A stretch of DNA of 64,000 bases from Anisus vortex (Eukaryota > Mollusca > Gastropoda > Planorbidae), in NCBI GenBank assembly GCA_949126835.1, contig CASBPS010000048.1, positions 602,001 to 666,000 of the forward strand, in the 5' to 3' direction. The notes under the pieces are model-generated. The model had not been told where the DNA came from and ran no database searches. It saw only the letters and a program-made list of their open reading frames with translations. The first letter of the stretch is position 1. The number at the start of each line of letters is the position of its first letter. Made by a program: the position numbers and the translations under genes. Below, in pieces: positions 47,110 to 57,892 of this stretch.

Positions 47110-49575
47110 TATATTATGTAAGGCTATATGGCATTTGTTCATCAGGCTATGTGGCATTTGTTCACCAGGCTATGTGGCATTTGTTCACCAGCCTTTATGG
47201 TATTTGTTTAACAGATTTGGGACATTTGTTCACCATGCTTTGGGACATTTGTTCAGCAGGCTTTGGGGCATATATTTACCAGGCATTGGGACTTTTTTTC
47301 ACCAGGCTTTGGGACATTTGTTCATCAGGCTTTGGGATATTTATTTACCAGGCATTGGAACACTTGTTCATTATATTTGGGACACTTGTTCATCAGGCTT
47401 GAGGACATCTGTTCCCCAGGCTATGTGGCATTTGTTCACCAGGCATTGGAACCCTATTTCACCAGCCTTTGGGACATTAGTTCACTGTGTATTGGGACAT
47501 TTGTTCACTAGATTTGGGACATTAGTTTACCAGGATTTGTGGCATATATTGACCAGGCATTGGGACATTTGTTCACAAGGCTTTGGGACATTTGTTCACC
47601 AGTTTTTGGGACATTTCTTCACCAGGCTTTAGGACATTTCTTCACCAGGCTTTAGGACATATCTTCACCAGGCGTTGGGATATTTGTTCTCTAGGAATTG
47701 GGACATTAGTTTACCAGGCATTGGGACATTTGTTCACCAGACATTGGGGCATTTATTTACCAGGCATTAGGGCATTTGTTTTCCAGGCATTGGCACAATT
47801 ATTTACCAGGCATTGGGACTTTTGTTCACCAGACATTGGGGCATTTATTTACCAGGCATTAGGGCATTTGTTTTCCAGGCATTAGGACAATTATTTACCA
47901 GGCATTGCGACTTTTGTTCACCAGGCATTGGGACATTTGTTCACCAGGCTTCGGGACATTTGTTTACCAGGCATTTTACATTTCTTTACCAGGCATTGGG
48001 ACATTTATTTACCAGGCATTGGGACATTTGTTTTACCAGGCATTAAGACATTTGTTCACCAGGCATTGGGACATTTATTTATCAGGCATTGGGACATTTA
48101 TTGTACAGGCATTAAGACATTTGTTCACCAGATTTGGGACATTTGTTCACCAGGCATTTTGACATTTATTTACCAGGCATGGGACATTTGCTTACCAGGC
48201 ATTGGGACATTTTTTCACTAGACGTTGGGACATTTATTTATCAGGCATTGGGACATTTATTTACCATGCATTGGGACATTTGTTCACCAGATATTGGGGC
48301 ATTTATTTACCAGGCATTAGGACATTTGTTCACCAGGCTTTGGGTTATTTGTTGACCAGGCTTTCGGACATTTGTTCACCAGGCTTTGGGACATTTGTTC
48401 ACCAGGCTTTGGGACATTTGTTCAGCAGGCTTTGGGGCATATATTTAACAGGCATTGAGACATTTGTTCACAAGGCTTTGGGACATTTGTTCACCAGGTT
48501 TTGGGACATTTATTTACCAGGCATTGGAACACTTTTTCATTATATTTGGGACACTTGTTCATCAGGCTTGAGGACATTTGTTCCCTAGGCTATGTGGCAT
48601 TTGTTCACCAGGCATTGGGACTTTAGTTCACCAGGCTTTGGGACATTTGTTCACCATGCATTGGGACATTTGTTCACTAGATTTGGGACATTTGATTACC
48701 AGGCTTTGGGGCATATATTTACCAGGCATTGAGACATTTGTTCACAAGGCTTTGGTACATTTGTTCACCAGGCTTTGAGACATTTTATCACTAGGTTTTG
48801 GGACATTTGTTTTTTCAGGCATTAGGACATTTGTTCACCAGGCATCGGGACATTTGTTCACCAGGCTTTGGTACAATTGTTCACCATGCATTGGGACATT
48901 TATTTACCAGGCATTGGAACATTTGTTCATTATTTTGGGGACACTTGTTCATTAGGCTTGAGCACATTTGTTCCCTAGGCTATGTGGCATTTGTTCACCA
49001 GGCATTGGGACTTTAGTTCACCAGGCTTTGGGACATTTGTTCACCGTGCATTGGGACATATGTTCACTAGATTTGGGACATTTGATTACCAGGCTTTGGG
49101 GCATATATTTACCAGGCATTGGGACATTTGTACACAAGGCTTTGGGACATTTGTTCATCAGGCATTGGGACATTTGTTCACCAGACATTTATTTACCAGG
49201 CATTGGGACATTTGTTTACAAGGCATTGGGACATTTGTTCTCCAGACATTCATTTACCAGGCATTGGGACATTTGTTTACCAGGCATTGGGACATTTATT
49301 TACCAGGCATTGGGACATTTATTTACCAGGCATTGGGACATTTGTTTACCAGGCATTGGTACATTTGTTCAGCAGACATTGGGACATTTTTTTATCAGAC
49401 ATTGGAACATTTATTTACCAGGCATTGGGACATTTGTTTACCAGGCATTGGTACATTTGTTCAGCAGACATTGGGACACTTATTTATCAGGCATTGGAAC
49501 ATTTATTTACCAGGCATTGGTACATTTTTTCACCAGGCATTGGGACATTTGTTTACTAGGCTTTTATTCACATGT
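47110..49575. repeat. 23-bp minisatellite, about 106 copies
   Basis: Unit close to ACATTTGTTCACCAGG plus CATTGGG. Because 23 is not a multiple of three and the unit is largely stop-free, every + frame gives the same 23-residue cyclic peptide (GHLFTRHWDICLPGIGTF...), producing overlapping frames up to 212 codons. Internal blocks repeat: the run at about 47220-47445 resembles 48410-48590 and 48700-48990, so larger segments were duplicated. Nothing suggests translation. Confidence 0.95.
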
Positions 49576-49589
49576 TTACCAAGCTTGTA

Positions 49590-49960
49590 CGCAATGTATT
49601 GAATGAGAGTTAGCAGTATATAATGTATTAAAAATCCTAGAGCTGCAGCTTATATCATGAATGATCTTATACATTACAGACGCTCCTTCTATAAAGAAGA
49701 TTATTGCGTCCTACGCTCATCCGTGGTCCGAGTCTAGTCCTGCATTTTTATTAATGTTTTAAATGATGTCAAGTTACTTGTTTTCCTGGCTTGTCCAGGT
49801 ATCCCATTCCATGCCCGAATGCCACTCGGAAAGAAAGAGCACTTATATGCATTTGTTCTTAAGCTGTAAATAAGGTATATAATTGTAGACATGTGGTCTA
49901 CAAGGTGTTTTTGTACTGTTCTCATTATATTTCCTTTTACTTCCATAACAAAGCACAGTT
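49590..49960 (-). mobile_element. LINE 3' end, minus strand
   Basis: The minus strand reads YKCSFFPSGIRAWNGIP then NLTSFKTLIKMQD and TAG at 49734, the final C-terminal motif of jockey-type LINE polyproteins (FFP..I..WN.LP...F). The 3'UTR continues to about 49590 (AGGACGCAATAATCTTC on that strand). Only the last 70 or so codons remain. Confidence 0.75.
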
Positions 49961-50200
49961 AAGTTTGTAACTAATTATTCTGGAGCGCTTAGTCAGGTTG
50001 TTTGAATCCGATTGGCTGCGGGTAAATAAATTTTATTGGTCAGTGATAGTGTTTGGGTCGCATTATTTAATCTCCCTTCCGGTCAGTGTTTGGCCTTCTA
50101 TTGTTGGTGGCTGTTGAAAGTGGCATACAAGTCTCGTAAGTTTTAATTATAACATTTTTCTATTGCTTTTTTATGTAAAATAAGTATTCTTAGACAAAGA
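49961..50200 (+). promoter_or_regulatory. promoter-like stretch with a good splice donor
   Basis: ATTGG motifs (inverted CCAAT) at about 50010 and 50034, TCCCTTCCGG at 50073-50082, and a GTCTC/GTAAGT donor at 50136. It could be the promoter and first non-coding exon of a gene continuing beyond the window. No partner acceptor or protein was identified. Confidence 0.3.
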
Positions 50201-50299
50201 CAACTAGCCGCGCCCTGGTCCCATCTGCCCCACCCGCCCATCTCACCCAACCCCACCCCACCCAATCCCACCCCACCCTCTCCCCTTGACGGACCATCA

Positions 50300-50820
50300 A
50301 CTGCATTGTTGGATTGTGTGGACAAAGACTCGAGTTAAGGACACGTGACGTTAAGGGTCCGCCCACTATTTTCTGATTGGGTCCTGTGATTTACATGATG
50401 AGATCATCCCTTTGTATATATAGGCCACGCCCAGACACGTTGTATCGCTCTCCCGTTTTCTGTCCTTCTGATGACCTGAGTCTTCGGAAATCTTTGTTTG
50501 CCTATTAAATGTTCCTGGATTTTGTTTTGATGTTTTATTTTCCATACCAGTAGCTGTTGTGTATTTTTACTTTTCCTGTTTATTGTCGCGATTTAGATTC
50601 AATAGTAGGTCTACACTGTCATAGGAATTTTGTATATCTTAATTTATCAGATATGGTAGTAGCGTCCATGTAGTGACGTCGTTAAAATAGGCCTACTTAC
50701 GTCAGATCAATAAAAGTGTGCCTCTGGCTCATTCTTAAACCAGATTACCGTGTGGATTATTTACTTATACCTGTTTACGTGTGTCAAGTGTAAGCCTAAT
50801 GTTAAATAGCCTGTGTTCCA
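50300..50820 (+). promoter_or_regulatory. TATA-containing, polyadenylation-signal-containing block (LTR-like)
   Basis: TATATATA at about 50415 is followed roughly 295 bp later by AATAAA (50709-50714) and a GT-rich stretch, the order seen in LTRs. TG/CA ends and a target duplication could not be fixed, so the LTR reading is tentative. A G/C-rich ACCCCACCCC tract lies upstream (50230-50285). Confidence 0.3.
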
Positions 50821-50959
50821 AAAATATAAATATCGGAAAAATAGTTAAAGAGTCAGTTCGGCTATCATACTCCATAGACCAACGAGCCATTGACTTTTGA
50901 CGGGTAAAGCACCTCTGATCGGAGACTCCACTGTCTGATGGCCACGCAATCCCCTGAAT

Positions 50960-51230
50960 CGTTACAGTGCGGCAGCGCGTTCGGCTGGCGTACCCGGGTT
51001 CGAATCCTGGTGCTGGCTAGGATTTTTTCCCGGGTCTGGAGTGTGTTTCTGAGTCTACCTAGCTCTGATGGGTTTCTGACCTTTGTTGGGGTAAAGTAAA
51101 GGCGGCTGTGCATAGTGCTGGCCACACAATCACCTAGTATGCCTTGGCCACGGAAACTGGCGAACGCTGCTTCACCGGCCGTAAGGATCAATTTGGTCCG
51201 ACGGGATACTTTACTTTTACTAGCGGGGAG
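50960..51230 (+). mobile_element. SINE family B with intact B box
   Basis: The tRNA-like head contains GTACCCGGGTTCGAATCCTGG-type sequence with a perfect B box GGTTCGAATCC (50997-51007), then GAGTCTACCTAGCTCTGATG, GGGGTAAAGTAAAGGCGGC, GCTGGCCACACAATCACC and GACGGGATACTTTACTTTT. Together with the copy at 11073, the best reference copy of the family here. Confidence 0.85.
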
Positions 51231-51449
51231 GGGGGGATCATCCCAGAAATGTAGACGGGACTTCAGAGACACATCTCCAACACCAGGTAAATCATGTCTT
51301 CATAGATTTTAAAAAGTTATTTGACAGAATGTGGCACGTGGCACTGTGGACAACCATACACAAATTTAACATAAGCGCAAACCTCATAGATATCAGCAAG
51401 TGTCTGTACAACAAAGCGACCATCACTGTACACTTCAATGGTAAAGTAT

Positions 51450-53124
51450 CAGTGGCGTAGCCAGGTTTTGACGCTAGGGGGATCGAAATTTTAGGAAAAA
51501 GGCCCCACTTTTAGCTTTTTTTCCAGATTAATAGAATAAGTAAGATTTTGTGCGTATCAAGAGTTATAAGAAAACCCCGTGCCTGGGGATTAGGGATGTC
51601 AAAAGAAAACCGGAATACCGGATTCCGGTTTTGAAACTGAAAACTGGTTTTGATTTTCAAAACCGGATTTCTGTTTGTTGGTTGGAAGCTGGAAGGTAAT
51701 CATTACTTCAAGTAGAAGACCCTTTTTTTTTGTTCTAATGGAAATATTTAAAATAAATAATCTTGGATTCACACAAAAAAAATCCTGAAATGCCTTGAGC
51801 AGCCTTGCTAACACTAGGCCTATTTAGTCTTAGTAATTGTGTTTCCAAATACCAACTAGTCAATTGCTTGCGATAAAAACAACATGTTAAGTTACAGTTA
51901 CATCTTTTAGATGTGCGCTGCTCTTTGGTGTACGCAATGGAGAGACGCAAACTAGCCCTTCTCTGTGACCCTCAACAATTCGTCTAGACACCGCGTCTGT
52001 GCTTTATTATTAACGGCATTATTAAATACACAGTCTTTTGTTTTGTGCTACGCGAAACCTTTCAATACATAGTTTTACAAGTTACCATAGGCCTATATGA
52101 CTCTTCAAATGCTTCTTAATATTATGGTCAACCAAAATCGGTAATTTTATTATCACCATTGAAAAATTAAAAGCTATTATCGGTCTTAATCAATTAGCCC
52201 AGATTTTTTAAAGTTTTTAAATTATTTTATGGTAAAGAGTAGAAAAGCATATTGTATTCACACAAATCAACCCCTTGCATGCCATGAAAACACTAATTAA
52301 GTTTGAAGTAAGCTTATTTTTTAAATATACCTACACAACTACGCACATTTGGCTTGTCCGGCCTGTGACCTGTGACATTGTGCGAGGGGGTGGACCGAAA
52401 TCAGGTTTTAAACCGATTTTATAGAACCGAAAACCGGTTTTTGAAAAAAAAAAACGGTTTTAACATCTCTACTCAGGATACACACACTGTTTAATAGTGC
52501 AGTTTTTATTTAACCATTCACGATTATTTTTCTAGCAGCTAATAGTGATGGGAATTTCTGCAAAATTGATTGCATCTACTGCTCATTTTCGGGATGATCA
52601 TCTAGTATCGAAAAGTATTATAGAATCAACGCGAATGCTCTATAGCAGATTCGGCAACCTAAGGCACTCGTGCCAACAGAGTGAAAGTCAAACTGATCAA
52701 CTATAGGCCTATTCCTGGAATCTGGTACAAATCAATTGTGTATTAGCTACGAATGGATTTTTTTTTAAAGCTGATAATAACAAACAGGTTATTTTTGTTG
52801 TTAAATATAAAACGCTTTAATGATTTTCTCTATTACTCTACTTTTTTTTTTGGTCTTGGTCCTGCTACGGTACTAAATAAATTTTCTTATAAGCTTAAAA
52901 TTAAGATCAGTTTGACTTTCACGCTGTTGGCACGCTGAATGATTCAAAATTATTGTAATAAATTAAATTGTTGTAATGCAGCATAAATTGTGCCTCGTGG
53001 CTGGTTAAAATTATTAATAAAATAATATTTTTTCCCAAAAGTGACCTTTTTTCGAAAATGGTTGTGGGGAGGGGAGTAGGGCGGCGGGCCGCTCCCCCTG
53101 CTCATCCCCCCGGCTATGCTACTG
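51450..53124. mobile_element. hAT-type element (1,675 bp) inside the LINE
   Basis: Left end CAGTGGCGTAGCCAGG, right end CCGGCTATGCTACTG, flanked by an exact 8-bp duplication TAAAGTAT (51442-51449 and 53125-53132). No transposase is visible. Inside is another hAT-like element (51591-52471), and at 52647-52940 an inverted pair of about 30 bp (GAAAGTCAAACTGATC and GATCAGTTTGACTTTC). A related copy in opposite orientation starts at 57893. Confidence 0.88.
51591..52471. mobile_element. nested TAGGGATG-type element
   Basis: Left end TAGGGATGTCAAAAG, right end TTTTAACATCTCTA, with subterminal AACCGG/CCGGTT repeats. Flanks CTGGGGAT and CTCAGGAT agree at six of eight positions. Shares termini with 15569-16516 and 58476. 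Confidence 0.65.
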
Positions 53125-53141
53125 TAAAGTATAAGATGCTG

Positions 53142-53340
53142 TGTTGTAATCATTATGTTTATTTGTTGTGTTGTTTCCCTTGTGTGAACTGTGAGAGTGC
53201 TGCCCCTTTGATTGTTGACCCAGATTCCCAGTGTACGTTTGTTGTGCCTTTGTTCCTCAATTCTAATGTGTTAATCTTCATTACAGAATAAAGTCTTAGT
53301 ACAATTTTGAACTGTTCCTATTACATTTTGATTTATTACA
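53142..53340 (+). mobile_element. solo LTR, 199 bp
   Basis: Begins TGTTGTAATC and ends TTTATTACA, i.e. TGT...ACA, with AATAAAG at 53287-53293. An exact 5-bp duplication TGCTG flanks it (53137-53141 and 53341-53345). Removing it brings the two LINE reverse-transcriptase pieces (ending HFNGK and starting WFTIAVGVR) close together, supporting the boundaries. No internal retrovirus-like or gypsy-like genes are present. Confidence 0.75.
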
Positions 53341-53498
53341 TGCTGGTTTACAATTGCTGTTGGAGTCAGAGAGTAATGGCTGATTTTCCCAGCCTTTTCA
53401 ACTTCTTGTTAGAAAGGATTATGACAGAAATCAGATGTGCTGAGGAACAGCATTAAAACAATCAGCATTGGTGAAAGAACCATCACCAACCCGTAGTA

Positions 53499-53898
53499 TA
53501 TTAGATCTAGACATGTCCGTCCGTATAGGCAACCTAGGGGAGCTTATTAGATCTTGACATGTCCGTCCGTATAGGCAACCTAGGGGAGCTTATTAGATCT
53601 TGACATGTCCGTCCGTATAGGCAACCTAGGGGAGCTTATTAGATCTTGACATGTCCGTCCATATAGACAACCTAGGGGAGCTTATTAGATCTAGACATGT
53701 CCGTTCAGGGGATCGTATTAGATCTAGACATGTCCGTCCATATAGACAATCTAGGGGAGCTTATTAGATCTAGACATGTCCGTCCATATAGACAACATAG
53801 GAAGCTTATTAGATCTTGACATGTCCGTCCATATAGACAACCTAGGGGAGCTTATTAGATCTAGACATGACCGTCCATATAGAAAATCTAGGGGATCG
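53499..53898. repeat. 46-bp tandem repeat, about 8-9 copies
   Basis: Unit segments TTAGATCTAGACATGTCCG, TCCATATAGACAACC, TAGGGGAGCTTA. One copy near 53700 is internally shortened. It interrupts the LINE reverse transcriptase. Confidence 0.9.
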
Positions 53899-54141
53899 CA
53901 TAATTGATGATTTGTTTTGTTTAATTTGGTGATTTAAAGATAAAAACTAAATTAAAGTTTAGTACTTCTGTGCGCTACTAGCATATGCAGACGAATTACT
54001 AGGCGAAGGGTATTTTATTTAAGTTGTCTTAGAAAATTGGAAAATATGCTTTAACACTACTCAGTTTCTCCCCACCGAAGGCACTTTAATGAGAGCGCAG
54101 AATTTGTTTTTGCCTAAGGCGTCAAAAACCCTAGAGCCGGT

Positions 54142-56571
54142 CAGTGCCGGATTAACCATGGGGCTGTGGGGGCTCCAGCCCCCAGCCCCAGCTTCCCTAC
54201 CGGCCCAATTTTTTTATGTCATTAAAGATCAGAATAAAAGAATTTTATTAAGAAACTACAACACAATAACAGCAATCGTCATTGTTCCAAATCTTTATTT
54301 TATCGGTTAAATGTGTGCACCAAGGAGCGCCTACCAAGAACGTGGCTGTGCTACCCGCCATTAAATGGAAGCCTCTACTGCTTTCCCTGTAGGCTGTTGT
54401 CAATGCGAGGAAATCAAAACATTTTTGTTCAACATCCTGTTTTTTCTGACTGGAAACATGGTGAGCGTGCTATCTCACGTCATTAACAAAGCGCAGAGCA
54501 TCGTAAATCAGTAACAGGAGTGCTCATTCGTAAGCAACAAAAACATCGGATTGACATACAGCTTGAGCATCAATACAATCAAGAGCGTGACTACTGGATC
54601 AAAGTTCTTGATCGTGTCGTGGCAACAATGAAGTTCTTAGCTGAACGATGTCTGGCAATCCGTGGATCTAATGAAGATATTGGCTCCTCAAGTAACGGCA
54701 ACTTCCTGGGTATCTTGGAACTGATTGCAAGGTATGATCCATTCTTGACTGAGCACATACGGAAGAATGCAAATCAGGGAAGAGGGCATACGTCGTAGCT
54801 ATCTTCCACAGCTTGTGAAGAGATCAGTTTGATAATGGGGCAGCAGGTGTTGTCTAAAATAATGTCTGAAGTTCGCTTATCCAAATTTTTCTCTGTATCT
54901 GTGGACTCAACACCGGATATTTCGCATGGTGACCAACTCACCTGCATTATACGCTATGAAGGCCTTTTACCGACTGGCCCAGTGGAACGTTTTCTTCGAT
55001 TCATAAACACAGAAGGCAACAATCACACAGGCAAATATTTGGCTGAAAGTCTGCTGACATTCCTGGAAGAAAATGAAATCGATGTTAAAAACTGCAGAGG
55101 ACAAACATACGACAATGCATCAAACATGTCCGGCATATGCAATGGAATGCAGGCCCATTTTTCTCAGTTTTGTCCACTGGCGTCGTTTATTCCCTGTGCT
55201 GCTCACTCACTCAATCTGGTTGGTCAATGCGCGGTGGATAGTTGCCTGGAGACCGTCACTTTTTTAGACCATATGTAACAGCTATATGTTTTTCTCTCAA
55301 GATCAACTCATCGTTGGGCCCAACTTATTGAACTGCTTCGTCCACTTCAGTTGTCTGTTGTCAAGCGGCTAAGTGACACAAGATGGTCTGCGCACGCCGA
55401 CGCTACGAAGGCTTATGTGAAAGGTTACACAAAAATTGAACAACTTCTCGATAATCTTTCTAACGATGACAACCAACCTCAAGATGCCAAAATACAGGCT
55501 GACTCATTGTACAAAACAATGAGCTATTGGGAAACTGGGATTATGGCTGAATTTTGGTATGTGTTCCTGGACCGAATTAACGACACCAGTTGTACTTTAC
55601 AACACTCGAAGATCGATATCAATACAGTTGTGCAACTGTACAAATCACTAATTGAATTTATTGACCAGCAGCGGAATGACTTTGGAACTTATGAACTGCG
55701 AGGAAAACCCCATGGTGATAATTCTTCTTACAGAGAAGACAGTATAAGGTAACGAAAACGGATGAAACAGTTTGAGGGCGATGCTGATGAAACGGAGTTC
55801 AATCCTTCTGATCGGTTCAAAACTCAAGTCTTCTTACTTACACTTGACAAACTTCGAAGTGACCTAGTACATCGTTTGGCAGCATAGAAAGAGCTGAACC
55901 AAACTTTTGGATTTCTGAGGAATCTGGAGCAAGCGTCCACTGATATGATTCGGTCAGCATCCTCTTGGCATCAGCAAAAATATCCAGATGATTTTGAAGA
56001 TTTTCTAGAAGAGGAATTTCTTCATTTTGCCGCATTTCTCAGAGTGGAATCCTCACAGCAATCTCCCAAGGGTGTATCATCCAGCAACCGTCAGCCAGAA
56101 CTACAATTATTTCTTACCATCGTTGAGAATGGACTGCAGAGCACATTCCCCAATGTAGAAACGGTTCTCTAACCATTCCTCTGCATGATGACAACAAACT
56201 GCACAGGAGAACGAAGTTATTCTACCTTGAAGAGAGTGAAGAACTCATTGAGGTCCACAATGGGAGACATTCGATTGAACATGCTTTGCTTGATGAGCAT
56301 TGAGTTTGATATTTTGCGCGACATTGACTTTCATGATATTGTGATTGATTTCGCACGCCGAAAGGCTCGAAAAGTAAATGTTGTTTAATACGTGCTGCAA
56401 ATTGTAAATAAACGTTTTAGTAGATGGTTTATGTTACTGTCGCCAGACCTGACAGGGTATTAAGGAAAGCAAGAAAAGTTTTGAACAAATTTTTATTGGT
56501 CAATAATTGATAACATCCGGCCCACAAAAGTTCTTTGCCCCCCGGCCCCCAGGATCCTTAATCCGGCGCTG
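54142..56571 (+). mobile_element. hAT transposon, 2,430 bp, inactive
   Basis: Left end CAGTGCCGGATTAA, right end TTAATCCGGCGCTG (one mismatch in the inverted repeat). Flanks GAGCCGGT (54134-54141) and AAGCCGGT (56572-56579) differ at one base. GGGGGCTCCAGCCCCCAGCC is subterminal. Carries a broken transposase on the + strand. Confidence 0.9.
54313..56388 (+). pseudogene. hAT transposase with in-frame stops
   Basis: Order of domains: TTF-type zinc finger (WLCYPPLNGSLYCFPCRLL, then FSDWKHGERAISRH), DUF4371 (LIARYDPFLTEHI; FSVSVDSTPDISHGDQLT; NCRGQTYDNASNMSG; PCAAHSLNLVG), RLSDTRWSAHADATKAYVKG, and the C-terminal dimerisation domain (TGERSYSTLKRVKNSLRST). Stops interrupt it at about 54476, 54796, 55276, 55750, 55885 and 56170, but the frame between them is largely kept, so decay is mostly by point mutation. 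The same superfamily as the 2941 element but with different termini. Confidence 0.9.
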
Positions 56572-57345
56572 AAGCCGGTCCTGGATCTAGATGGCCTAGC
56601 TAGTAGTGAAGATGAAAGATATCACCGCTAAAGTGAAGAAAACATAGGCGGCGTTTGACAGGAAAATAAACCTCATTAAGGTAAAGGTCATGGAAAACAA
56701 ACAAAATAAAATTAGATAACAATAGGCAGACATAAGCTCGAAGAAGTCTCCTTACTTAGATAGTTAGGGGCCATTCTATCAGAGAAGGTTCAGACAGCCA
56801 CCACACTTACCAAGGTAAAGAGCATAGAGCAGGGCAATGTGTCCCTTTGTTTGAAGATCTGTATAATCGTTATCTGGTGTCGTTTTTTAAATCTATGGAT
56901 GTGAAAACCTTGACGCTAACAACATATATCAAAAGAAAGATCAGGGCCGTAGAAATGTTCGCAAGATTCCTGGAATTTGGTACAAATCACAAACGAAGCT
57001 GTCCACAAATGAATCGCCAATGTCATCGGCCCATATAGAAACCTGCTCACCGCCACCAGAAGCAGAAAACTGGGATGTTATGGGCACGTAACAAGAACTG
57101 TAAGTCTTGCAAAGACTATCTTGAAAAAGCACAGTGTATGGAGGAAGAAAAAGAGGCAGACATAAAAGAAGATGAGAGAACGATGTAAAAGAATGGACCG
57201 GCCTGTCCTTTCTTAACTCCCAAAGGGCGGCACAAGACCGTGACAACTGGCCAGAGATAATGTAATAGTCCGCAATGGTACCGAAACAACACACTGACAT
57301 ATTATGGAACAGGTGAAGGTGACAAAGGGACGGGTATTTAAACAA

Positions 57346-57892
57346 TTTGACGTCACGTTAAGAAAAATAGAATAAATCAGTTAGTAAGATTTCTTCTTCA
57401 ACAAGTTTTATTTAACTACAGTCACAAGAAACTATGCACCAATGCCTGCTTGGATGCCCTACGCTAAACCTACCTCAAATACACTCTGCTTCCCCTCAAC
57501 ATACCATTACCAACACACTATAATAGTACAATATGTAATAACTGAAAAATACATGTGAATATGTTTGTCTGGCATTGACTGCAAGGGAGCAAACAGCACT
57601 GCAGACTGGCTAACAGAAGAAGAAGAAGTAACTACAGAAATTAGATCTAGGACCTGGGTTATAGAAAGTAGAAAGTTCCCTAAACCTTTAAAAATAGAAA
57701 GTGTGACTCGGAGACTATCTTTAGGCTTTGGCCTATATATCTAAGAATTTATTTGTTCCGTGATTCCAGTAGTAGGCATAGCTAAAATTTTAAATCGCTC
57801 CTTATAATAAAACTGTCTTTACTCTATGGTTGAACTAACATAGCTCTAGGCCACTAACTAATTTATTACTAGATCTAATTATAGGACCTATA
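57346..57892. other. unannotated stretch after LINE
   Basis: AT-rich. GAAGAAGAAGAAG at about 57617 could be the tail of a LINE of the 7419 type. No gene supported. Confidence 0.35.

Larger units (their letters stand above)
51286..57345 (+). mobile_element. LINE split into three pieces by later insertions
   Basis: One non-LTR element can be followed through its reverse transcriptase: FIDFKKLFDRMWHVALW to HFNGK (51290-51448); then WFTIAVGVR and FPSLFNFLLERIMTEI (53341-53490); then LDLDGLASSEDE, LTKVKSIEQGN, KRKIRAVEM and LLTATRSRKLGCYGHVTR (56575-57345). The gaps hold a hAT element, a solo LTR, a minisatellite and another hAT element. Multiple frame breaks exist. The clade is not assigned. Confidence 0.8.

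Noticed and set aside
47110..49606. Repetitive protein of up to 212 residues
   Set aside because: All three + frames give the same cyclic peptide because the 23-bp unit lacks stops. The chance of a stop-free unit of this size is not small, and there is no start context, promoter or composition signal.
50300..50820. Definite solo LTR
   Set aside because: TATA and AATAAA order fits, but TG/CA ends and a target duplication could not be fixed. Kept only as a low-confidence regulatory block.
50865..51272. Minus-strand 135-codon protein (and its duplicate at 59943)
   Set aside because: It lies antisense across a SINE; the translation follows SINE sequence and has no recognised domain.
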